DNA of 64,000 nucleotides. Origin: JBKBUF01 sp046290815 (GTDB lineage: Bacteria; Bacteroidota; Bacteroidia; Cytophagales; Cytophagaceae). The stretch spans positions 1 through 64,000 of the forward strand of contig JBKBUF010000020.1 in NCBI GenBank assembly GCA_046290815.1, read 5' to 3'. The notes below the pieces were generated by a model. The model was not told where the DNA came from. It did not search any database and saw nothing but the letters and a program-made list of their open reading frames with translations. Of the stretch, positions 8,728 through 16,500 are shown in pieces (the stretch's first letter is position 1; each line of letters begins with the position of its first letter). Made by a program: the position numbers and the translations under genes.

Positions 8728-9222
8728 TTACTTACAATACCTCTCTTTAATAACACTGATATGATGCATTTCATGACCAATGGTAGCTTTCAAAAATTCT
8801 TGTACAGTCAGTTCGAACTTCCAGGCCTGTCCCTTAAATTTCAATTGCGAAGGTGATAAGCCATCAATAAAACTATTGGTAGCGGCTCTCACATTTTTAT
8901 AATCCTGCAACAGGTGCTGCCAGGACAATTCATCAAATCGGCTATTGTCTACAAAAAAATTCTGATCATAACCAGGCAACAAGGTAGTGTCATTGCGGCT
9001 AAACCTTAATGCTCTATAGGTCATTATTCTTTCATGATCGGTGATATGACCCAATATTTGTTTAATATTCCATTTCCCGAATGCGTATCTATATGTTGAT
9101 TGTTCTTCACTGAAGGCTCCAAAGAAATTAAAATTTTCCTCAGACTTAAATAAGCTTCTGAAATCTTTATCGCCTACCATTTGAATGTAGTAAGGAAAGC
9201 CGTCCTGGATTGTGTAGGGCAT
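8728..9222 (-). CDS. DinB-family protein (putative metal-dependent hydrolase/transferase)
   Basis: 164 residues, a normal length for the DinB four-helix bundle. The expected metal ligands are visible: His59 in ILGHITDHERI and the C-terminal HEMHHISVIKERY with His150 and His153/154. DinB proteins are often bacillithiol- or mycothiol-type thiol S-transferases or remain uncharacterised; no substrate can be named. It is followed on the same strand by nothing and converges with the PorP/SprF gene. Confidence 0.85.
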   Translation of the reverse strand: MPYTIQDGFPYYIQMVGDKDFRSLFKSEENFNFFGAFSEEQSTYRYAFGKWNIKQILGHITDHERIMTYRALRFSRNDTTLLPGYDQNFFVDNSRFDELSWQHLLQDYKNVRAATNSFIDGLSPSQLKFKGQAWKFELTVQEFLKATIGHEMHHISVIKERYCK

Positions 9223-9263
9223 ATGTAGTTTAATTTCAAAGTTTATAATAATCCATCAAAATT

Positions 9264-9968
9264 CTAATCATAACAGTACTTCCAACTCAGCGAATGACCT
9301 CCTTCGCCATCTAATAAAATCTCAGAAATTGCAAGCCATTTTTTAAGTTTCCCTTTATAAACCTCTGATATAACAATATCTAAAACAATCCGATTGCCCT
9401 CCAATAATTGATATGCCTTATCAAACATAATGTATTGTGCTTTGGGAGTATCTTTTACAACAGCATCTCCAATATATGATTTATTAATATAAATTTTAGC
9501 CTTCTTAATGCGGGAGTAATTATAATAGTCCTCTTTCGTTTTCCTATTACCATTGCTCAATAAAAATCCTGTAAAATAAACTTCTGTTGAATCTTGGTTT
9601 GAAAAATTAGTGCCATTCGAAATCATAAAATAATTTGATAATAAAACCTCATAAGTAATTCTGGAATTAACAGGAGAGCCAATAATACATGATGATACAG
9701 AATTATAATCTGAAAGGCAAGTATCATTCTTAACATCTATGGCAGCCACGGTGGCGGATGATTTGATAAATTGATTACATCTCCAACTGCAATTACCATC
9801 AAACAAAGGATCTCCTTTTCCGAATAGAATTTCAGATGTATCACTGTAAGATTGCTGGCCAGGAGGAATGATATAACTTTTATTACAAATTGACACCTTT
9901 AAATGTTTTTGTGCAGATACAAAACCAGGAAGAATAAAAATATATAATAAAATTAAGCTTCTAATCAT
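9264..9968 (-). CDS. Secreted protein with an NADase-type glycan-binding-like (discoidin-like) C-terminal domain
   Basis: 234 residues. Signal peptide 1-19 (ends FVSAQ). The first half has several cysteines (NGNCSWRC region near 58-65, and two more near 84 and 93). The second half (about 130-225) follows the pattern seen in NADase-type glycan-binding domains: FTGFLLSNGNRK, YYNYSRIKKAKIYINKSYI, a D-rich turn, then IVLDIVISEVYKGKLKKWLAISEILLDG. This is family recognition by pattern only. It may bind envelope glycans. It lies 41 nt upstream of the DinB gene on the same strand. Confidence 0.5.
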   Translation of the reverse strand: MIRSLILLYIFILPGFVSAQKHLKVSICNKSYIIPPGQQSYSDTSEILFGKGDPLFDGNCSWRCNQFIKSSATVAAIDVKNDTCLSDYNSVSSCIIGSPVNSRITYEVLLSNYFMISNGTNFSNQDSTEVYFTGFLLSNGNRKTKEDYYNYSRIKKAKIYINKSYIGDAVVKDTPKAQYIMFDKAYQLLEGNRIVLDIVISEVYKGKLKKWLAISEILLDGEGGHSLSWKYCYD

Positions 9969-10135
9969 GTATTCATTTATTCCTAAGAATTGCCAACCGA
10001 AAAATTTGTTGCTAGACTACCGATCTTCATAAATGTCTACATTTATCGTAATACTAATCTAAAATAACAATAATTAATAAACTTTGGCAAACAGTAATAA
10101 TAATGATTTGAAAAAATAATACCAAGGCTTCGACT

Positions 10136-10329
10136 CCGCTCAGCCTGACCGTTATTGTTAACTTTTTATGTGAATTTTAACTGTGTCCCCCATTCAACAT
10201 TTATTATTCAGCATTCATCATTAAAAAGGGCTTCGACTCCGCACAGCCTGACCGTTATTGTTGACTTTTTAAGAATTTTAACTATGTCCCTTATTCAACA
10301 TTTATCATTCATCATTCAACATTAAAAAA
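10136..10329. repeat. Two tandem copies of a ~92-bp intergenic repeat
   Basis: The 400 bases between 9969 and 10368 hold no gene. Within them, a unit starting GGCTTCGACTCCGC occurs at 10136 and again at 10229; both copies continue through CCTGACCGTTATTGTT, a TTTTAACT(g/a)TGTCCC segment and an ATTCAACATTTAT tract to ATTAAAAA. The copies differ at a handful of positions. The first 28 bp occur again in inverted orientation at 52598-52625. Confidence 0.85.
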
Positions 10330-10347
10330 GGGGCTTTCGCCCCTTTC
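10322..10347 (-). terminator. Terminator of the SprB/SprF/PorE-like cassette
   Basis: AAAGGGGC (10327-10334) pairs with GCCCCTTT (10339-10346) around a TTTC loop, and the minus strand continues into a T run. It lies 22 nt past the stop codon of the gene ending at 10369. Confidence 0.88.
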
Positions 10348-10368
10348 CTACAAATCCACCAACCTCAC

Positions 10369-12555
10369 CTACTTCGCTTCAGGAAGTATCTTTACTACTT
10401 TGAATTCTGTTCTCCTGTTAATCTGATATTCTTCTTCTGTACATTTAGCACCATTCACGCATTTGTTCAATGGCTTGCTTTCTCCATACCCCTTTGCAGT
10501 GATACGTGAAGCATTTACACCTTTGCTTACAATATAACTTACGGCACTTTCTGCCCGCTTTTGAGATAGCTTCTGATTATAAGCATCAGCACCTCTGCTA
10601 TCTGTATGTGAACTTAACTCAATCTTGATCTCAGGATTCTCTACAAGTATTTTTACCAATTTGTCCAGCTCTAAAGCTGCATCTTCTCTGATATCAAATT
10701 TGTTGTAATCGTAGTAGATATCATCAAGACGTATCGCTTTGTTCAAAACAATCGGCTCAATTGCAAAATCTATAATCATTGTCTCTGATTCATATTTCTC
10801 CATTGTGGAAATATCTGCTGTGGCAGCGAAGTACTTCTGCTTCCTGGCTACCATATGGTACTCCATATCATGTGGTAATACATATTCATACTCTCCGTTG
10901 TTATTTGTTGTAATTATTATTCCCTTTTTTGTCTTTATATCTATCAGGTCTACATGTGCATCTGCAACCGGCAACCCTGAATTTTTATTAGTCACCCTTC
11001 CTTTTACCTTTAGGACAGGCGTTATATTCAATACTACCTTAAACTCCTCAGATTTTCTAAGCTTCATAGTGGTAAACTCAGCACTGTCTCTGATATACTC
11101 CATCTCTCTGCTTACAATTCTGTAATCAGCATCTTTATCCAGATTCATCTTAACCTTCCCATCTTCATCTGTCTGAAGAATCATTGTTTCACCGTTTGTA
11201 AGATTCATAAGGAACATTTCTGAACCTCTCATTTCTCGTTTATTTAACGCATTTAACACCATCGCCTCAAGAGTAAATTTCGGCTTATTCACTACAAATC
11301 TGTAAAGCCTGTCTGTACCGGCATCGCTATCTCTGTTAGAAGAAAAATAACCGTACTTATATTCTTTATCAATAATAAACCCAAAATCATCTCTTGAAGA
11401 ATTGATCGGTGCAGAAATATGTATCGCAGGCTTTAGCTTTCCTTTTTCAATACTTGAATAATAAATGTCAAGTCCCCCAAGTCCTGGTCTGCCGTTAGAG
11501 GAGAAATACAAACATTCCTTTTCTCCATTATTATAATAATATGGAAACATTTCATTTCCCTCAGTATTAATCACGTCTCCAAGATTTTCAGGCCTGGACC
11601 ATTCCTGTCCTACTTTCCGTGTAACATAGATATCAGTGCCACCGAAACCACCTGGCATATCTGAGACAAAGAACATCACATTTCCATCCGGTGTAATTGA
11701 AGGATGCCCAACTGAAAACTCAGGATTATTATAGCTGAAGTCCTCCACAATCTTCCACTCGTCTTTCTCCAGTCTTGCACGGCAGATTTTCACATGATTT
11801 ACCTCTGCAGTACTTTTACCCAATTTGTTTTTCTCCATATTACTCCGCGTGAAGTACATTTCAGTACCATCTTCATTGAAAGAAGCAGGCCCTTCATGAT
11901 AAATTGAATTGATAGCCCCTTTGAGCCTCTCCGGTGTCGAAAATTCCCCAGATTCATCATATTTAGCATAATATAAGTCCAGAAAATTTCCACCGGTCCA
12001 TTCGTGTTTACGCTTTACAGGTCCTCTGCTTCTTTCCGAGCAAAAAACTATTCCATCATTATAAAAAACGGGACTGAAACTTGACTCACCGGTATTAATC
12101 GGCAATTCGGTTACGGTGTACAAAAACGAGTCTGCCATGAATGCATTAATTGAATCACAATACATAAGAAGGTTAGCAGCCCGTCTGTCATTAGGTATCT
12201 CCTTCAGATATTTATGAAGCCAACCTGCTGCCTCTTCATATCTCCCATTTGCCTTCAAAGCTTCTGCCAGATAAAGTTTATGTTCAGGATGCTGAAATTT
12301 ACTTATAGGAAGCTCTACTGCTTTTTTATACCATTCTTCGGCCTTTACGGTATTATTTACCATTCTGTAACTCTCTGCGAGATTGATTATGGCCTGATCG
12401 TAGCTTTTCTTTTTTAATGCCATTTCATAATTGCTTATTGCACCGGAATAGGCCATATGATGAAACTTTTCATTTCCTAATTGATAGTAGGTTTGCGAAC
12501 ATCCTGCAAGTATGAATGCAAGGGCTGTTGCTGTGAATTTGTATATGTTTTTCAT
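10369..12555 (-). CDS. OmpA-family lipoprotein with TPR, PD40 propeller and carboxypeptidase-regulatory domain (PorE-like)
   Basis: 728 residues. The N-terminus is a lipoprotein signal (LAFILAGC, Cys19). Domains in order: TPR-like helices (20-135), a WD40-like PD40 beta-propeller (150-415; repeated PSFNEDGTEMYFTR, PSITPDGNVMFFVSD, YYSSIEKGK), a carboxypeptidase-regulatory-like sandwich (about 515-590; VKGRVTNKNSGLPVADAHVDL) and a C-terminal OmpA peptidoglycan-binding domain (610-728) with SSHTDSRGADAYNQKLSQKRA and RITAKGYGESKPL. This is the same order as in P. gingivalis PorE, a T9SS periplasmic component tied to peptidoglycan. It is the last gene of a cassette with a giant adhesin and a PorP/SprF protein, so it probably serves that adhesin rather than the core secretion machine. 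Confidence 0.87.
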   Translation of the reverse strand: MKNIYKFTATALAFILAGCSQTYYQLGNEKFHHMAYSGAISNYEMALKKKSYDQAIINLAESYRMVNNTVKAEEWYKKAVELPISKFQHPEHKLYLAEALKANGRYEEAAGWLHKYLKEIPNDRRAANLLMYCDSINAFMADSFLYTVTELPINTGESSFSPVFYNDGIVFCSERSRGPVKRKHEWTGGNFLDLYYAKYDESGEFSTPERLKGAINSIYHEGPASFNEDGTEMYFTRSNMEKNKLGKSTAEVNHVKICRARLEKDEWKIVEDFSYNNPEFSVGHPSITPDGNVMFFVSDMPGGFGGTDIYVTRKVGQEWSRPENLGDVINTEGNEMFPYYYNNGEKECLYFSSNGRPGLGGLDIYYSSIEKGKLKPAIHISAPINSSRDDFGFIIDKEYKYGYFSSNRDSDAGTDRLYRFVVNKPKFTLEAMVLNALNKREMRGSEMFLMNLTNGETMILQTDEDGKVKMNLDKDADYRIVSREMEYIRDSAEFTTMKLRKSEEFKVVLNITPVLKVKGRVTNKNSGLPVADAHVDLIDIKTKKGIIITTNNNGEYEYVLPHDMEYHMVARKQKYFAATADISTMEKYESETMIIDFAIEPIVLNKAIRLDDIYYDYNKFDIREDAALELDKLVKILVENPEIKIELSSHTDSRGADAYNQKLSQKRAESAVSYIVSKGVNASRITAKGYGESKPLNKCVNGAKCTEEEYQINRRTEFKVVKILPEAK

Positions 12556-12567
12556 AGCTGTGAGGAT

Positions 12568-13488
12568 TTAGAAATATCTTGGTGTCTTTATTTTCATTAT
12601 ATCATAGCCGAAATCAAATGCTACCATGATTTCGTGCGAACCGCTGGTATATCTTCTTAATCTGTTCAGCGGATAATCATATGCATATCCTATTCTTAAT
12701 TTCCGGCTTGCCTGAACTTCAAGAATACCTATTACTGCATCATTAGTTCTGTAAGAAACGCCCAGCCAAATCAACTGACTGAATAAAACATTCATATTCA
12801 AATCAACATTAACAGGTGCATTGTTTACATACTTTACCAGGAATGAAGGACGGAAAATTATATCTTTGTTCTGGTCGAATACATAACCGGCAGTCACATA
12901 GTAATGCCTTCTCAATTGTGGAGAATTTGTTCTGTCGACATAAAATGTAGTTCTCGGTTCATAGTTTACAAGATGAGGCGCTGAAAATCCGGCAAACATT
13001 TTATTTGAATAGAGATATAATCCGGCTCCGAAATTCGGAAGGAACTCTCCCTGAATATCCTGTTGCATTACCTGATCTCCTTCATCCCAAACTGTAAGTT
13101 GCGATAATCTGGCTCTGTAATAAGCGCCACCTGCTCTTAATCCCATCGATAATCTTGCAGGACCAAGGTTGAGATGATAAGCATAGTTCAAATAGAAATC
13201 AGTCTGACGTGATACACCGATTTTATCATTTGAAACTATTAATCCTACCCCTACATTTCTGTTTTTTAAAGGGCCATCGACACTTACAAGCTGTGTTTCG
13301 GGTGCGCCGTCAAAATTCACCCACTGCTTTCTGTAAAGCGCAGTTACATTGTACCATGGATGGCTTCCTGCATAGGCAGGGTTTAAAAACAATCCGTTGA
13401 ACATATATTGACTAACCATAGGATCCTGCTGCGCAGACAAAATTCCAGGAAACAATATTGAAGCTATTATTATAAATATCTTTTTCAT
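12568..13488 (-). CDS. PorP/SprF-family protein paired with the giant adhesin
   Basis: 306 residues from the ATG at 13486-13488. A longer reading from 13530 would place 14 polar residues ahead of the signal peptide (MKKIFIIIASILFPGILSAQ), so the shorter start is preferred. The family motif QQDPMVSQYMFNGLFLNPAYAG follows the signal directly, then RKQWVNFDGAP and a series of beta strands (GLRAGGAYYRARLSQLTV, PSFLVKYVNNAPVNVDLN, RKLRIGYAYDYPL). SprF-type proteins are needed for secretion or attachment of SprB in Flavobacterium johnsoniae. Here the gene lies 99 nt downstream of a SprB-like adhesin and 12 nt upstream of a PorE-like gene, the classical partner arrangement. Confidence 0.92.
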   Translation of the reverse strand: MKKIFIIIASILFPGILSAQQDPMVSQYMFNGLFLNPAYAGSHPWYNVTALYRKQWVNFDGAPETQLVSVDGPLKNRNVGVGLIVSNDKIGVSRQTDFYLNYAYHLNLGPARLSMGLRAGGAYYRARLSQLTVWDEGDQVMQQDIQGEFLPNFGAGLYLYSNKMFAGFSAPHLVNYEPRTTFYVDRTNSPQLRRHYYVTAGYVFDQNKDIIFRPSFLVKYVNNAPVNVDLNMNVLFSQLIWLGVSYRTNDAVIGILEVQASRKLRIGYAYDYPLNRLRRYTSGSHEIMVAFDFGYDIMKIKTPRYF

Positions 13489-13587
13489 TTGTGTATCATT
13501 TGATTGGTTAAGTGATTTCACAGGCAACACAGGCTTCTGTCCTCCTCACAGGCAGAAGACCTGTGCCGCTACTGTGACAATTTCCGG

Positions 13588-16500
13588 TTATCTGTTTCTT
13601 CTTACATCTACATAACCTGTCAATGTAATCTCACCTCCGTTAACCGTGAGGACTACGAAGTAAGTACCATCAGGCAAACTTTCGCCCGAAGTATTCACAC
13701 CATACCAGTCGTTTTTATAAGGCTCGGATCTGAATACCGTTGATCCCCATCTGTTCACCACCACCAATCTGTTATTAGGATAAGCCTCCAAGCCACGCAC
13801 TACAAAGAAGTCGTTCAATCCGTCGCCATTAGGGGAAATTCCTGTCGGCATAGCCAGCGCATCAGGCTCTGATAATAATATCTTCGCCCTTGTTTCACAA
13901 CCATTGGTATCTTTTACTATCAAATTATATTCCCCTGCCATTACATTTAACAGGTTGTTGATGCTTGCTCCATTATTCCATGTGTACATATATGGACCTG
14001 TTCCTCCTGTTACATGTGCCTCTATCATCCCATCATTTCCTTTGAAAAAGGATACATGATATCCGCTTTGAGTTATCGGAGAATTTAATTCAGCAACCAG
14101 AGAATCAGGTTGGGAAATATGAACCGTTGCTACAGTAAAACACTCGTTGTTATCAGTAACTATTACTGTATATTCCCCAGCCTCCAGGTTGTTGACCTCA
14201 GCATTCTGAACACCATTAGACCAGCTGAAGACATAAGGAGCAACACCTCCTTCCACCTGAACAGATGCCTGTCCATTGTTACTTTCATAGCAGGTTTCAT
14301 TTTTAGATGAGACGCTTACAACAAGTGGACTCTCTTCAAGCACGGTAGCCTCATGTATTACTTGACAATTATTTGCATCCCTAACTATCACATTGTAATT
14401 ACCTGCGCCTAGATTATTGATTTGGGCATTCGTATCACCGTTATTCCACATGTAGGTGTAACCTCCGGCACCACCGCTCACCTGAGTGGCAATGACACCT
14501 GTAAAGAAACCGTTGCAAGGAACATGATTAATATTAGAACTTACTACTACAGCTTCAGGCTCGATAAGCTCAACTGAGGCAATTGTTGTACAGCCATTCT
14601 TATCAGTTACGGTGATATAATAAATTCCTGCAGCAAGTCCGGTTACATTATTTCCTGATTGTCCGTTATCCCATGTATATGAATAATCTTTAGTACCACC
14701 ATTGGCATTCACCTGCACTTGCCCATCACTTCCTCCATGACAGGTGATGCTAAACCCGTTATAATTGCTGCTTGCAGAAGCTGAAGCTACCAAAGCATCA
14801 GGCTGGGTAATTACGAATGAAGCAGATGCAACACAACCATTGGAATCACTAACCACTACATTGTAATTTCCGGCCATAAGACCATTAACATCTTTCGCCT
14901 CACTTATAAATCCATTGTCACCGTTCCAGCTATAAAAATAAGTGGAAGGATCACCTCCGGATATATTTAAAGTCACAGAACCGTCTGCAGCACCGAAACA
15001 TGATACTGCGGATCCGTTGTGGCTGGAGGCAAGACCTTCAATCTTTAAGCTGTCAGGTTGAGTAAGTACGAAAGCAGCCTGTTTTGTACAACCATTGGCA
15101 TCTGTCACTGTCAGATTGTATTCTCCTGCAGAAAGATTGTTAATGTTTCTGTTGGAAGAGCTAAAACCATTAGGACCTGACCAGTTGAATACAAGGCTTG
15201 CAGTATCTCCTCCGCTTACTTCCACAGCAAGTTCACCGGTGTTCGCCCCGTTACAGGTTATATTATGATTTCCTGAAAATACCGTGGCATTGAAATTAAT
15301 ATTAATTGAATCAGGCTGAGTTAATGTATAGTTGTTACTCAAAGTACAACCATTAGCATCTGTTACAGTCAACATATACTGGCCGGCTTTTAAACCTGAG
15401 ATAAAATTTTCATTAGAAGTAAATCCGTCAGGTCCTGACCAGTTAAAGTTATAGGATGTTGCATCACCACCGGTTACAGAAGCACTTAATGATCCTGTGC
15501 TTTCACCATTACATGAAATATTAAATCCTCCTGAAAACTCGGTGCTGTTAAAGCTAATTTTTATAGTATCCGGCTGAGTCAGCACAAATTGATTTTCTAC
15601 ACTACAACCATTGGCATCAGTCACAACTACATGATATGCTCCTGCTTCAAGACCTGACAAGGTTCTTTGTTCAGAAGTAAATCCGTTTGGACCTGTCCAG
15701 TTGAACACATAGCTTGTAGAATCTCCGCCGGTCATCACTACTGAAAGGTTTCCGTTTTTCTCACCGTTACATGTAATGTGGTAACCACCGGAAACTTCAG
15801 GACTTGAGAAAGAAACCTTCATAGAGTCCGGCTGAGTCATAGTAAAGCTGTTGCTGACACTGCAGCCATTGGCATCCGTTACACTGATGTGATAAACTCC
15901 TGCAGCAAGATTTGAAATTTGCCTTTGGTCTGACGTAAATCCGTTTGGACCTGTCCATGCAAATACATAGCTGGCAGTATCGCCTCCTGAAACCTGTGCA
16001 CCCAACGTTCCTCCCGTCATTCCGAAGCAACTGATGTTGAAACCACCTGAATGAACAGAACTATTGAAGTTTACATTAAGTGGATCCGGCTGTGTAAGCA
16101 TGAATGTATTACTTACAGGACATCCGTTACCATCAGATACTGTTACATGATATTCTCCTGCTTTAAGGTCCGATATGGTTCTTTGATCTGAAGTAAAGCC
16201 ATCCGGTCCGGTCCAGCTGTAAACATAAGATGTAGAATCTCCGCCACTTGGATTTACACTTAAGTTTCCTGTAGCAGCATTATGACAAGTAATATTATAT
16301 CCCCCGTGAACAACAGGACTTACAAAATGCACATTGAATGTATCAGGCTGAGTAAGCACTATAGAATTTGTTGCTGTACAACCGTGAGCATCTGTAATCA
16401 GTACATTATAAGTTCCTGCTCTTAAACTGTCTATATTAGTTAAATCAGAAGTAAAGCCATTCGGGCCTGACCATAAATAGGTGTAATCAGCAACTCCACC

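Noticed and set aside
9969..10368. tRNA or riboswitch in the 400-bp gap
   Set aside because: The sequence is explained by the tandem repeat and terminator; no cloverleaf or known aptamer core was seen.
10369..12555. Core T9SS PorE of the organism
   Set aside because: The domain order fits, but the adhesin-SprF context suggests a dedicated paralogue; without the rest of the genome the core role cannot be claimed.
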